Source: Agarivorans sp. Alg241-V36 (GTDB taxonomy: Bacteria > Pseudomonadota > Gammaproteobacteria > Enterobacterales > Celerinatantimonadaceae). Taken from it: 53,250 nt of DNA. The first letter of the stretch is position 1, and the number at the start of each line of letters is the position of its first letter. The stretch is taken from assembly GCF_900537085.1 (NCBI RefSeq), contig NZ_UNRE01000013.1, forward strand, positions 1 to 53,250, given 5' to 3'. The notes below the pieces were generated by a model. It did not search any database and had not been told where the DNA came from. It saw only the letters and a program-made list of their open reading frames with translations. Position numbers and translations under genes: made by a program. Shown piece by piece: positions 1 to 8,352 of the stretch.

Positions 1-356
1 TACTACTACGGGGTACTAAAGGTGAAGACGTACAACGTAGTCAAGTATTGGCAGCTCCAGGTTCAATTACTCCACACACCAAGTTCGAAGCTGAAGTATA
101 CGTACTAAGCAAAGACGAAGGTGGCCGTCACACGCCATTCTTCAAAGGCTACCGTCCACAGTTCTACTTCCGTACAACTGACGTAACAGGCGCAGTAGAG
201 CTTCCTGAAGGCGTAGAAATGGTAATGCCAGGCGACAACTTGAAATTTGTTGTAGAGCTAATCTGCCCAATCGCGATGGACGAAGGTTTACGCTTCGCAA
301 TCCGTGAAGGTGGCCGTACAGTAGGTGCGGGTGTTGTAGCTAAAATCTTCGAATAA
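1..356 (+). CDS. tuf: Elongation factor Tu, C-terminal part (first tuf copy, cut by the window edge)
   Basis: This is the last ~118 codons of EF-Tu, the GTPase that delivers aminoacyl-tRNA to the ribosome; only domain 3 and the end of domain 2 are visible. The frame is open to the left edge. From codon 290 on, the protein is identical to the complete copy at 17433-18617. Within the first 41 bases there are four differences from that copy; two change residues (Arg284 to Gly and Gly290 to Ser, numbered on the complete copy). These lie at the extreme window edge and could be assembly error. The gene precedes trpT-secE-nusG, the usual tufB position. Confidence 0.97.
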   Translation, partial: LLRGTKGEDVQRSQVLAAPGSITPHTKFEAEVYVLSKDEGGRHTPFFKGYRPQFYFRTTDVTGAVELPEGVEMVMPGDNLKFVVELICPIAMDEGLRFAIREGGRTVGAGVVAKIFE

Positions 357-374
357 GAAGAATAGCACAGCAAG

Positions 375-402
375 AAAAAAGGTCGCGTAAGCGGCCTTTT
401 TT
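375..402 (+). terminator. Rho-independent terminator of the first tuf copy
   Basis: A 12-bp stem (A-tract plus GGTCGC pairing with GCGGCC plus T-tract, one G-U pair) closes on a GTAA tetraloop and runs into a T-tract. The same structure follows the second tuf copy at 18636-18663. Confidence 0.9.
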
Positions 403-497
403 GTTTTTTAAGGTAAGATCTTTAAGTTTAGCTTTGCGGTTATAAATGTACCGATAACTTAATACTTGCCTAGTCGCGTTTTTTCGACATTGAAGGG

Positions 498-526
498 TTA
501 CAATCTTGATACAAAGTGCCTATAAT
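498..526 (+). promoter_or_regulatory. Probable promoter of trpT-secE-nusG
   Basis: A perfect -10 box TATAAT lies at 521-526, 17 bases after a weak -35 TTACAA (498-503), and is followed by a GC-rich discriminator (GTCGGGC) typical of stable RNA promoters. The tRNA begins 18 bases after the -10. The -10 is convincing, the -35 assignment is not. Confidence 0.6.
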
Positions 527-543
527 GTCGGGCTTCGTGCTAT

Positions 544-619
544 AGGGGTGTAGTTCCAATGGCAGAACGTCGGATTCCAAATCCGAATGTTGGGAGTTCG
601 AATCTCTCCACCCCTGCCA
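544..619 (+). tRNA. trpT: tRNA-Trp (anticodon CCA)
   Basis: A 76-nt cloverleaf with acceptor stem AGGGGTG/CACCCCT, anticodon loop TTCCAAA (CCA, reads UGG) and T-loop GTTCGAATC. The 3' CCA is encoded. It sits between tuf and secE and is probably cotranscribed with secE-nusG. Confidence 0.97.
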
Positions 620-621
620 CT

Positions 622-638
622 ATCCCTATGTAAGGGAT
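622..638 (+). other. Short hairpin between tRNA-Trp and secE
   Basis: ATCCCT (622-627) pairs with AGGGAT (633-638) across a 5-base loop, 3 bases after the tRNA. There is no T-run, so it is more likely a processing or stability element separating tRNA and mRNA than a terminator. Confidence 0.4.
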
Positions 639-672
639 TTATGATTTTGTGGGATTATTTGTAGGTTGTTTG

Positions 673-1050
673 ATGAGTACCAGTACTGAAAACCAAAGTG
701 GGTCGTTAGATGGCCTAAAATGGGCATTAGCTGCTCTAATTTTAATTGCCGCTGTTGTAGGTAACTACCTATATACAGATATGTCGATTTTGGTTCGCGT
801 AATCGGTGTAGTGATTGCCGTGATTGCCGCTTTAGGCATTGCCTCGCAAACCAATAAAGGTAAGCAAGCCTTCGAATTTGCTAAAGAGTCGCGTATGGAA
901 GTGCGTAAGGTGATCTGGCCTACTCGTCAAGAAGCCATTCAAACTACCATGATTGTATTAGCTGCTACTGCATTCATGTCACTAATTTTGTGGGGCCTAG
1001 ATGCGATATTGGTTCGCCTAGTTGCCTTTGTAACAGGGGTAGGTATCTAA
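673..1050 (+). CDS. secE: Preprotein translocase subunit SecE
   Basis: SecE is the small essential membrane subunit of the SecYEG protein-conducting channel. The protein is 125 aa, close to the 127 aa of E. coli. It has two N-terminal hydrophobic segments (about residues 16-35 and 40-58), then the conserved amphipathic stretch with [11 protein letters not shown], and a last membrane helix. An upstream GTG at 649 would add eight residues (including Cys) not seen in the family, so I chose the ATG at 673, which gives MSTSTEN like other gammaproteobacteria. The stop overlaps the nusG start by one base (TAATG), indicating translational coupling. Confidence 0.96.
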   Translation: MSTSTENQSGSLDGLKWALAALILIAAVVGNYLYTDMSILVRVIGVVIAVIAALGIASQTNKGKQAFEFAKESRMEVRKVIWPTRQEAIQTTMIVLAATAFMSLILWGLDAILVRLVAFVTGVGI

Positions 1051-1595
1051 TGACTGAAGAGCGCAAATTGCGTTGGTACGTGGTTCAGGCTTTTTCTGGC
1101 TATGAAGCTCGCGTATCTAAATCATTAAAAGAGTACATTCAAATCCATTCTATGGAAGATTCTTTTGGTGAGATTCTAGTACCGACTGAAGAAGTAGTTG
1201 AAATGCGCGCCGGTCAAAAACGTAAGAGTGAGCGCAAGTTCTTCCCTGGTTACGTTTTGGTTCAAATGGATCTAAACGACGAAAGCTGGCACTTGGTTAA
1301 AAGTGTGCCGCGGGTACTAGGCTTTATTGGTGGAACGGCCGAGCGCCCAGCACCAATCTCAGATAAAGAAGCCAAAGCTATCTTGGATCGCTTGGATGAA
1401 ACCAGTGATAAGCCAAGACCAAAAACTCTATTCGAACCAGGCGAAGTGGTTCGTGTTACCGATGGCCCATTCGCCGACTTCAACGGTACTATCGAAGAAG
1501 TGGATTACGAAAAAAGCCGCGTAAAAGTATCAGTATTGATTTTCGGACGAGCTACACCAGTAGAGCTAGAATTCGGACAAATCGAGAAAGGCTGA
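1050..1595 (+). CDS. nusG: Transcription termination/antitermination factor NusG
   Basis: NusG binds RNA polymerase, reduces pausing, and links it to Rho or to ribosomal S10. The 181-aa product has the length of E. coli NusG and keeps the N-terminal NGN domain ([12 protein letters not shown], then PTEEVVE and [13 protein letters not shown]) and the C-terminal KOW domain (GPFADFNG, about residues 130-180). The ATG at 1050 overlaps the secE stop; longer in-frame starts inside secE have no family support. Confidence 0.98.
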   Translation: MTEERKLRWYVVQAFSGYEARVSKSLKEYIQIHSMEDSFGEILVPTEEVVEMRAGQKRKSERKFFPGYVLVQMDLNDESWHLVKSVPRVLGFIGGTAERPAPISDKEAKAILDRLDETSDKPRPKTLFEPGEVVRVTDGPFADFNGTIEEVDYEKSRVKVSVLIFGRATPVELEFGQIEKG

Positions 1596-1613
1596 TAAAA
1601 AATAAACAATCAG

Positions 1614-1656
1614 TTGTTTTTAGGGCAGGGGATCGACTATAATCCGCTGCCCTTTG
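1614..1656 (+). promoter_or_regulatory. rplKA promoter overlapping a terminator-like hairpin after nusG
   Basis: TTGTTT (1614-1619), an 18-base spacer and a perfect TATAAT (1638-1643) form the ribosomal L11 operon promoter. The same bases lie inside an inverted repeat: GGGCAG (1623-1628) pairs with CTGCCC (1647-1652), extended by GG/CC, and is followed by TTTG. The region can thus act both as terminator of secE-nusG and as promoter of rplK. Confidence 0.7.
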
Positions 1657-1719
1657 TTCTATCGGGAAGCTAATCGCATGTGCGAAAGGCGTTTGAACCC
1701 AAAATAAGGTAAATTTAAA

Positions 1720-2148
1720 ATGGCTAAAAAAGTCCAAGCTTATATTAAGCTTCAAGTTGCTGCGGGTGCCGCAAACCCGTCACCACCAGTTGGTCCTGCT
1801 CTAGGTCAACATGGTGTAAACATCATGGAATTCTGTAAAGCATTCAACGCGAAAACAGATTCAATTGAAAAAGGCGCGCCAGTACCAGTAGTAATTACTG
1901 TATATGCTGACCGTTCTTTCACTTTTGAAACCAAAACTCCACCTGCTTCTTACTTATTGAAGAAAGCGGCTGGCATCAAGTCTGGTTCTGGTGTTCCAAA
2001 CAAAGATAAAGTTGGCAAAGTAACACGCGCTCAACTAGAAGAGATTGTTAATACTAAAGCAGTAGATATGACTGGTGCTGACGTAGACGCAATGGTACGT
2101 TCAATTGAAGGTTCTGCCCGTTCTATGGGCTTGGTTGTAGAGGGCTAA
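1720..2148 (+). CDS. rplK: 50S ribosomal protein L11
   Basis: L11 binds 23S rRNA in the GTPase-associated centre and is needed for the stringent response (RelA activation). The 142-aa length equals E. coli L11. The N-terminal [21 protein letters not shown] region carries the proline-rich motif of the family (part shown at residues 8-28), and the C-terminal RNA-binding domain contains [13 protein letters not shown]. It forms an operon with rplA four bases downstream. Confidence 0.98.
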   Translation: MAKKVQAYIKLQVAAGAANPSPPVGPALGQHGVNIMEFCKAFNAKTDSIEKGAPVPVVITVYADRSFTFETKTPPASYLLKKAAGIKSGSGVPNKDKVGKVTRAQLEEIVNTKAVDMTGADVDAMVRSIEGSARSMGLVVEG

Positions 2149-2152
2149 TACG

Positions 2153-2854
2153 ATGGCAAAACTTTCTAAGCGCATGCGTGCGATCAACGAAAAAGTTGAT
2201 TCAACAAAAGAATACTCAGTAAACGAAGCTGTTGCTCTTCTTAAAGAACTAGCGTCAGCTAAGTTCCTAGAAAGCGTAGATGCAGCGGTTAACCTAGGCG
2301 TTGACCCACGTAAATCTGACCAAAACGTTCGTGGTGCAACTGTACTACCACACGGTACTGGTCGTAACGTTCGTGTTGCTGTATTTACTCAAGGTGCTAA
2401 CGCCGAAGCCGCTACTGAAGCTGGTGCTGACGTAGTTGGTATGGACGATTTAGCTGCACAAGTTAAAGCCGGTGAGATGGACTTCGACGTAGTAATTGCT
2501 TCTCCAGATGCAATGCGCGTTGTTGGTCAACTAGGTCAAATCCTAGGTCCACGTGGTTTAATGCCAAACCCTAAAGTGGGTACAGTTACTCCTAACGTAG
2601 CTGATGCAGTTAAACTAGCTAAAGCGGGTCAGATTCGTTACCGCAACGACAAAAACGGTATTATCCATACTACTATTGGTAAAGCCGATTTTGATGCTGA
2701 CAAGCTTAAAGAGAACCTTGAAGCATTGGTTGTTGCTCTTAAAAAAGCAAAACCTGCTCAATCTAAAGGTCAATTCATCAAGAAAGTTAGCCTATCAACC
2801 ACTATGGGTGCTGGTCTAACTGTTGATGTAGCTACTTTAGATACTCAAGCTTAA
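2153..2854 (+). CDS. rplA: 50S ribosomal protein L1
   Basis: L1 forms the mobile L1 stalk at the E site and in E. coli also represses its own operon mRNA. The 233-aa product has the standard family length and signature [14 protein letters not shown] at about residues 128-141. It starts four bases after rplK with ATG and shares its transcript. Confidence 0.98.
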   Translation: MAKLSKRMRAINEKVDSTKEYSVNEAVALLKELASAKFLESVDAAVNLGVDPRKSDQNVRGATVLPHGTGRNVRVAVFTQGANAEAATEAGADVVGMDDLAAQVKAGEMDFDVVIASPDAMRVVGQLGQILGPRGLMPNPKVGTVTPNVADAVKLAKAGQIRYRNDKNGIIHTTIGKADFDADKLKENLEALVVALKKAKPAQSKGQFIKKVSLSTTMGAGLTVDVATLDTQA

Positions 2855-2860
2855 TCATTT

Positions 2861-2898
2861 ACAAAGCGCAAAATTTATACTATCATTTTGCGCTTTGT
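2861..2898 (+). terminator. Perfect 14-bp hairpin between rplA and rplJ
   Basis: ACAAAGCGCAAAAT (2861-2874) pairs perfectly with ATTTTGCGCTTTGT (2885-2898) over a 10-base loop, 7 bases after the rplA stop codon. It has no T-tract directly after it, so it may be a partial terminator, a processing site or a 3'-end stabiliser for rplKA mRNA. Confidence 0.55.
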
Positions 2899-2904
2899 AT
2901 TTAT

Positions 2905-3095
2905 GGGTCAGGGCTTATGCCCTCATCCAAGACCGTAGGTGCTAGTTTCTAGCTTAATCTCCTACGTAGATGGTGAGGAAACCCAAGAATAATTTTTTAT
3001 TCTGGACAACCAAACCGTAAAGGCCTCTAAATCTAATGACTTAGAGGGAAGTAAACACCAGATTTATCTGGTATTGGAATCCAGGAGTAAAGCCA
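2905..3095 (+). promoter_or_regulatory. Ribosomal protein L10 leader of rplJL-rpoBC mRNA
   Basis: The 5' leader upstream of rplJ contains the conserved elements of the L10 leader: CAAGACCGTAGG paired with CTCCTACGTAGATGGTGAGG, an ATAATTTTTTATTCTGG segment, and the ribosome-binding CCAGGAGTAAAGCC just before the start codon. In E. coli the L10-L7/L12 complex binds this leader and represses translation of rplJL. The pairing and order match, so autoregulation by L10 is expected. I could not place a promoter confidently. Confidence 0.85.
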
Positions 3096-3590
3096 ATGGC
3101 CTTAAGACTCGAAGACAAGAAGCAAATTGTTGCTGGCGTCAACGAAGCTGCCAAAGGTGCACTTTCTGCAGTAGTTGCTGATTCACGTGGCGTAACTGTA
3201 GATGCGATGACTTCACTTCGTGCTAAAGCACGTGAAGCTGGCGTATCTATGCAAGTGGTACGTAATACCCTTGCTCGCCGTGCAGTAGCTGGCACAGACC
3301 TAGAATGTCTTACAGATTCATTCTCTGGTCCTACTTTAATTGCCTTCTCTAACGAGCACCCAGGTGCTGCAGCGCGTCTATTTACAGACTTCGCTAAAGA
3401 GCAAGACAACTTTGAAGTACGTGCAGCAGCATTTGAAGGTGCATTAGCAGACGTAAACGTTCTTGCAAAACTACCAACTTACGACGAAGCAATTGCCAAG
3501 TTAATGGCAACTATGAAAGAAGCTTCTGCCGGCAAGCTGGTTCGCACTCTGGCCGCACTACGCGATCAAAAAGAGTCAGAAGCAGCATAA
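3096..3590 (+). CDS. rplJ: 50S ribosomal protein L10
   Basis: L10 is the base of the ribosomal stalk and carries L7/L12 dimers. The 164-aa product starts [12 protein letters not shown] like its homologues and has the stalk-binding C-terminal helix ([20 protein letters not shown]). The Shine-Dalgarno CAGGAG lies within the upstream leader, which makes this gene the primary target of L10 autoregulation. Confidence 0.98.
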   Translation: MALRLEDKKQIVAGVNEAAKGALSAVVADSRGVTVDAMTSLRAKAREAGVSMQVVRNTLARRAVAGTDLECLTDSFSGPTLIAFSNEHPGAAARLFTDFAKEQDNFEVRAAAFEGALADVNVLAKLPTYDEAIAKLMATMKEASAGKLVRTLAALRDQKESEAA

Positions 3591-3644
3591 TTTGCTTGTT
3601 GCTACATTATTTTATAAATTTAATTGAATTTAGGAATTTGAGTC

Positions 3645-4010
3645 ATGTCTATCACTAAAGACCAAATTATCGAAGCTGTTGCTGAAATGTCAGTAATGGA
3701 CGTTGTTGAACTAATCGAAGCTATGGAAGAGAAGTTCGGCGTATCTGCTGCTGCAGCTGTTGCTGTTGCTGGTGACGCTGGTGCTGCTGCTGAAGAGCAA
3801 TCAGAATTCGACGTAATCTTAACTGCTCCAGGCGCTAACAAAGTTGCTGCTATTAAAGCGGTACGTGCGGCTACAGGTCTAGGCCTGAAAGAAGCTAAAG
3901 GTCTTGTTGATTCAGCTCCTGCTGCAATCAAAGAAGGCGTTGAGAAAGACGAAGCTGAAGCTCTTAAAGCTGCTCTTGAAGAAGCTGGTGCTTCTGTTGA
4001 GCTTAAGTAA
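3645..4010 (+). CDS. rplL: 50S ribosomal protein L7/L12
   Basis: L7/L12 is the multicopy stalk protein that recruits translational GTPases. It is 121 aa, with an N-terminal dimerisation helix, an Ala-rich hinge (about residues 34-52), and a globular C-terminal domain with the factor-binding [20 protein letters not shown] region. It lies 54 bases after rplJ. Confidence 0.98.
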   Translation: MSITKDQIIEAVAEMSVMDVVELIEAMEEKFGVSAAAAVAVAGDAGAAAEEQSEFDVILTAPGANKVAAIKAVRAATGLGLKEAKGLVDSAPAAIKEGVEKDEAEALKAALEEAGASVELK

Positions 4011-4046
4011 TCTACCTATAAGTAGATTGCAGCCTTTATAGGCTAT

Positions 4047-4077
4047 GGCTGGTGGTTATTTAACCACCGGCCTTTTT
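4047..4077 (+). terminator. Attenuator between rplL and rpoB
   Basis: GGCTGGTGGTTA (4047-4058) pairs with TAACCACCGGCC (4061-4072, one G-U) and is followed by TTTTT. Its position 37 bases after rplL matches the known partial terminator of E. coli that lowers rpoBC transcription relative to rplJL. The following ~160 bases before rpoB have no gene. Confidence 0.8.
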
Positions 4078-4235
4078 GCGCTGTAGGACGCCGTCTTTTT
4101 TATCACCGTTTTAGGTGGTGCGCCTAGCAAAAAACTTAGAGAAGAAATTCTCTTCGACAATGACAAACGGTATGTAAGAACTGTCCCAGATTTTGCGGAC
4201 AGAGTGGGTCACTTATCAGCGAGCTGAGGAACCAT

Positions 4236-7200
4236 ATGGTTTACTCTTATACAGAGAAAAAACGCATTCGTAAGGACTTTGGAAAACGTCCTCAAGTAGT
4301 GGACACGCCTTACCTGCTTTCAATACAGCTTGACTCTTTTGAGAAATTCATAGAGATCGATCCTGAAGGCGAGTATGGGCTGGAAGCTGCATTCCGCAGT
4401 GTATTCCCGATTGCCAGTTATTCAGGATATTCAGAGCTACAATATGTTAGCTATCGTCTTGGCGAGCCGGTTTTTGACGTTAAAGAATGTCAAATTCGTG
4501 GAGTCACCTACTCTGCTCCCTTGCGCGTTAAATTGCGTTTAGTGTTGTTTGATCGTGAAGCTCCGGCTGGCACGGTTAAAGACATCAAAGAGCAAGAAGT
4601 ATACATGGGTGAAATCCCATTGATGACAGGTAACGGTACCTTTGTAATTAACGGTACCGAGCGTGTTATCGTATCTCAGTTACACCGTAGTCCTGGTGTA
4701 TTCTACGATCACGACCGTGGTAAAACACACTCATCAGGTAAAGTGTTATATAACGCTCGCGTTATTCCTTACCGTGGTTCATGGTTAGACTTCGAATTCG
4801 ATCCTAAGGACAACTTGTTTGTTCGTATCGACCGTCGTCGTAAACTTCCAGCATCTATTATCCTGCGCGCGTTAGAAATGACTACGCAAGAGATTCTAGA
4901 GACCTTCTTCGATACCACCGCTTTTGAGTTAAAAGACGGCAAGGTAATGATGGAGTTGGTTCCTGCGCGTTTGCGCGGTGATACTGTTTCTTTCGACGTT
5001 ATGCTAAACGGCGAAGTATTAATTGAAACAGGCCGTCGTGTAACTGCCCGCCACATTCGTCAATTGGAAAAATCAGGCGTCGAGCAAATCGAAGTGCCGG
5101 TTGAGTACCTAGCGGATAAAGTTTTGGCTGAAGAGTATATTGATGAAACTACTGGTGAAGTTGTTGCTGAAGCTAACAGTGAATTAACCCTAGAGTTAAT
5201 TGCTGCATTGTCTGAAGCGGGCCACAAGGTTCTAAAAACCATTTACACAAATGATTTAGACCACGGTTCATTTATTTCAGATACTTTACGTGTAGATTCT
5301 TCAACTAATCGCCTTGAAGCGCTAGTTGAAATTTACCGTATGATGCGCCCTGGCGAGCCACCAACAAAAGACGCAGCCGAAGCCTTGTTTGAGAACTTAT
5401 TCTTTAACGGCGACCGCTACGACTTATCAACGGTTGGCCGCATGAAGTTCAACAGCCGCGTAGGCCGTGAAGACGGTTCGGTAGCTGGTGTGCTTGATAA
5501 GCAAGACATCGTTAAAGTTATGCAAACGCTAATCGAAATTCGTAACGGCCGTGGTGAGGTTGATGATATCGACCACCTAGGTAACCGTCGTATTCGTAGC
5601 GTAGGCGAAATGGCTGAAAACCAATTCCGCGTTGGTTTAGTGCGTGTAGAACGTGCTGTTAAAGAGCGTTTAAGCTTAGGTGACCTTGATGCATTGATGC
5701 CACAAGACTTAATTAACGCTAAGCCGATTTCGGCAGCAGTTAAAGAGTTCTTTGGTTCAAGCCAATTGTCTCAGTTCATGGACCAAAACAACCCGCTTTC
5801 TGAAGTAACACACAAGCGTCGTGTTTCTGCATTAGGCCCTGGTGGTTTGACTCGTGAACGTGCCGGCTTTGAAGTGCGAGATGTACACCCAACGCACTAC
5901 GGTCGTTTATGTCCGATTGAAACTCCGGAAGGTCCAAACATTGGTTTGATTAACTCATTAGCGGTTTACTCTCGCACCAATGAGTTTGGTTTCCTAGAAA
6001 CCCCTTACCGTAAAGTAATTGAAGGCCAAATCACTGACGAAGTAGATTACTTATCAGCGATAGATGAAGGCACTTACGTGATCGCTCAGGCGAATGCTGA
6101 AGCCGATGCCAACGGTAAGTTACTTGAGACTGATTTAGTACCTTGTCGCCATAAGGGCGAGTCAACTTACATGCCTACTGAACAAATTCAGTACATGGAC
6201 GTAAGTCCACAACAGATTATTTCTGTTGCTGCATCGTTGATTCCGTTCCTAGAACACGATGATGCAAACCGTGCATTGATGGGTTCTAACATGCAACGTC
6301 AAGCAGTACCAACACTACGCGCTGATAAGCCATTAGTAGGTACTGGTATTGAACGTGCTGTAGCCGTTGACTCTGGTGTAACTGTTGTATCTAAACGTGG
6401 CGGTACGGTTGACTACGCAGATGCTAGCCGCATCGTAGTTAAAGTAAATGAAGAAGAGATGCTTCCTGGTGAAGCGGGTATCGACATTTACACCCTAACT
6501 AAGTACACCCGTTCTAACCAAAACACCTGTATCAACCAACGCCCGGTAGTTAAATCTGGCGAGCGTGTTGCAAAAGGCGACGTACTAGCAGATGGTCCTT
6601 CAACTGACTTAGGTGAGTTGGCATTGGGTCAAAACATGCGCGTAGCGTTTATGCCTTGGAATGGTTACAACTTTGAGGATTCAATCGGTATTTCTGAGAA
6701 CGTAGTAAAAGAAGATCGCTTTACTACTATTCACATTCAAGAGTTAAGCTGTATCGCTCGTGATACTAAGCTTGGTAGTGAAGAAATCTCAGCCGATATT
6801 CCAAATGTTGGTGAATCAGCACTAAGCAAACTTGATGAATCAGGCATTGTTTACGTAGGTGCTGAAGTTAAGCCAGGTGACATCTTAGTTGGTAAAGTTA
6901 CTCCTAAAGGTGAAACACAATTAACCCCTGAAGAGAAGCTATTGCGAGCTATCTTCGGTGAAAAAGCGTCTGATGTTAAAGATACATCACTACGTGTACC
7001 TAACTCTGTATTCGGTACCGTAATCGACGTTCAAGTCTTTACTCGCGATGGCGTAGAAAAAGACAAGCGTGCTCAAGAAATTGAGTCTATGCAGCTTAAA
7101 GAAGCGAAGAAAGATTTAACCGAAGAATTCAAGATTCTTGAAGAAGGTATCTTTGCTCGTGCTAAATCTGTATTGATTGCAGCGGGTAAGTCAGAAGCTG

Positions 7201-8270
7201 ACTTAGATCGCCAGCAACCTGCAGAATGGCTAGAAGCCGCATTAAGCGATGAAGACGCGCAAACGCAGCTAGAGCAAATTGCTGCGCAATACGACGAAAT
7301 TAAAGCTGAATTCGACAAGCAGTTCGACATTAAGCGCCGTAAGATCACCCAAGGTGATGACTTGGCGCCTGGCGTACTGAAGATTGTTAAAGTTTACTTA
7401 GCAGTTAAACGTCGCATTCAACCTGGTGACAAGATGGCCGGTCGTCACGGTAACAAAGGTGTAATTTCTACCATTGTTCCTCGTGAAGATATGCCTTATG
7501 ACGAAACTGGTCGCCCAGTAGACATCTGCTTGAACCCACTAGGTGTACCGTCGCGGATGAACATCGGTCAGATCCTAGAAACCCACTTAGGCTTAGCGGC
7601 TAAAGGTGTAGGTGAGAAAATTGATGAAATGCTGAAAGTTCAGCGTGAAATCGAAATGGATAAACTGCGTGATTTCATCCAGAAAGTGTACAACGTAGGT
7701 GATGACGCGCTTAAAGTTGACGTTGCTAGCTTCACTGATGAAGAAGTAATGACACTGGCGAAAAACCTACGTGGTGGTGTGCCAATGGCAACACCGGCAT
7801 TTGATGGTGCTAAAGAAGCTGAAATTAAAGAGCTATTACGTTTAGCCGACTTACCTGATTCAGGTCAAATCGTGTTACGTGACGGCCGTACCGGTCAAGA
7901 ATTTGAGCGCCCTGTAACTGTTGGTTACATGTACATGTTGAAACTTAACCACTTGGTTGATGACAAGATGCACGCTCGTTCTACTGGTTCTTACAGCTTG
8001 GTTACTCAGCAGCCTCTAGGTGGTAAAGCACAGTTTGGTGGTCAGCGCTTCGGTGAGATGGAAGTATGGGCACTAGAAGCATATGGTGCCGCTTACACCC
8101 TACAGGAAATGCTAACGGTTAAATCTGATGACGTTAACGGTCGTACTAAAATGTACAAGAACATCGTTGACGGTAACCACCAGATGGAGCCAGGCATGCC
8201 TGAGTCGTTCAACGTGTTGCTCAAAGAGATCCGCTCTCTTGGTATCAACATTGAGTTGGATGAGCTGTAA
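4236..8270 (+). CDS. rpoB: RNA polymerase beta subunit
   Basis: The beta subunit of DNA-dependent RNA polymerase, 1344 aa. It begins [19 protein letters not shown] as in E. coli and is collinear throughout. The rifampicin-binding cluster (residues 507-533, [15 protein letters not shown]... to KRR-S531) has the wild-type residues Q513, D516, H526, R529 and S531, so no rifampicin-resistance change is seen there. [12 protein letters not shown] and the C-terminal region that contacts beta-prime are intact. Confidence 0.99.
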   Translation: MVYSYTEKKRIRKDFGKRPQVVDTPYLLSIQLDSFEKFIEIDPEGEYGLEAAFRSVFPIASYSGYSELQYVSYRLGEPVFDVKECQIRGVTYSAPLRVKLRLVLFDREAPAGTVKDIKEQEVYMGEIPLMTGNGTFVINGTERVIVSQLHRSPGVFYDHDRGKTHSSGKVLYNARVIPYRGSWLDFEFDPKDNLFVRIDRRRKLPASIILRALEMTTQEILETFFDTTAFELKDGKVMMELVPARLRGDTVSFDVMLNGEVLIETGRRVTARHIRQLEKSGVEQIEVPVEYLADKVLAEEYIDETTGEVVAEANSELTLELIAALSEAGHKVLKTIYTNDLDHGSFISDTLRVDSSTNRLEALVEIYRMMRPGEPPTKDAAEALFENLFFNGDRYDLSTVGRMKFNSRVGREDGSVAGVLDKQDIVKVMQTLIEIRNGRGEVDDIDHLGNRRIRSVGEMAENQFRVGLVRVERAVKERLSLGDLDALMPQDLINAKPISAAVKEFFGSSQLSQFMDQNNPLSEVTHKRRVSALGPGGLTRERAGFEVRDVHPTHYGRLCPIETPEGPNIGLINSLAVYSRTNEFGFLETPYRKVIEGQITDEVDYLSAIDEGTYVIAQANAEADANGKLLETDLVPCRHKGESTYMPTEQIQYMDVSPQQIISVAASLIPFLEHDDANRALMGSNMQRQAVPTLRADKPLVGTGIERAVAVDSGVTVVSKRGGTVDYADASRIVVKVNEEEMLPGEAGIDIYTLTKYTRSNQNTCINQRPVVKSGERVAKGDVLADGPSTDLGELALGQNMRVAFMPWNGYNFEDSIGISENVVKEDRFTTIHIQELSCIARDTKLGSEEISADIPNVGESALSKLDESGIVYVGAEVKPGDILVGKVTPKGETQLTPEEKLLRAIFGEKASDVKDTSLRVPNSVFGTVIDVQVFTRDGVEKDKRAQEIESMQLKEAKKDLTEEFKILEEGIFARAKSVLIAAGKSEADLDRQQPAEWLEAALSDEDAQTQLEQIAAQYDEIKAEFDKQFDIKRRKITQGDDLAPGVLKIVKVYLAVKRRIQPGDKMAGRHGNKGVISTIVPREDMPYDETGRPVDICLNPLGVPSRMNIGQILETHLGLAAKGVGEKIDEMLKVQREIEMDKLRDFIQKVYNVGDDALKVDVASFTDEEVMTLAKNLRGGVPMATPAFDGAKEAEIKELLRLADLPDSGQIVLRDGRTGQEFERPVTVGYMYMLKLNHLVDDKMHARSTGSYSLVTQQPLGGKAQFGGQRFGEMEVWALEAYGAAYTLQEMLTVKSDDVNGRTKMYKNIVDGNHQMEPGMPESFNVLLKEIRSLGINIELDEL

Positions 8271-8302
8271 GCACAGGACTTCACCTGAATTAAAAGCAAG
8301 GC

Positions 8303-8344
8303 GGGCGTTTCATTAGAAACGCCCCAGGTTTAACTCCAACCTGG
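8303..8344 (+). promoter_or_regulatory. Two tandem hairpins in the rpoB-rpoC gap
   Basis: Hairpin 1: GGGCGTTTC (8303-8311), ATTA loop, GAAACGCCC (8316-8324), with no T-run after. Hairpin 2 begins directly after and shares one base: CCAGGTT (8324-8330), 7-base loop, AACCTGG (8338-8344). The 3' arm of hairpin 2 contains the GG of the rpoC Shine-Dalgarno GGAGAG, so folding could limit rpoC translation unless ribosomes leaving rpoB disturb it. Confidence 0.6.
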
Positions 8345-8352
8345 AGAGAAAC

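Noticed and set aside
506-511. TTGATA as -35 box of the trpT promoter
   Set aside because: Only 9 bases from TATAAT, far too close for sigma-70.
3620-3931. Minus-strand frame opposite rplL
   Set aside because: Low-complexity Ala/Ser translation caused by the repetitive GCT codons of L7/L12; not a gene.
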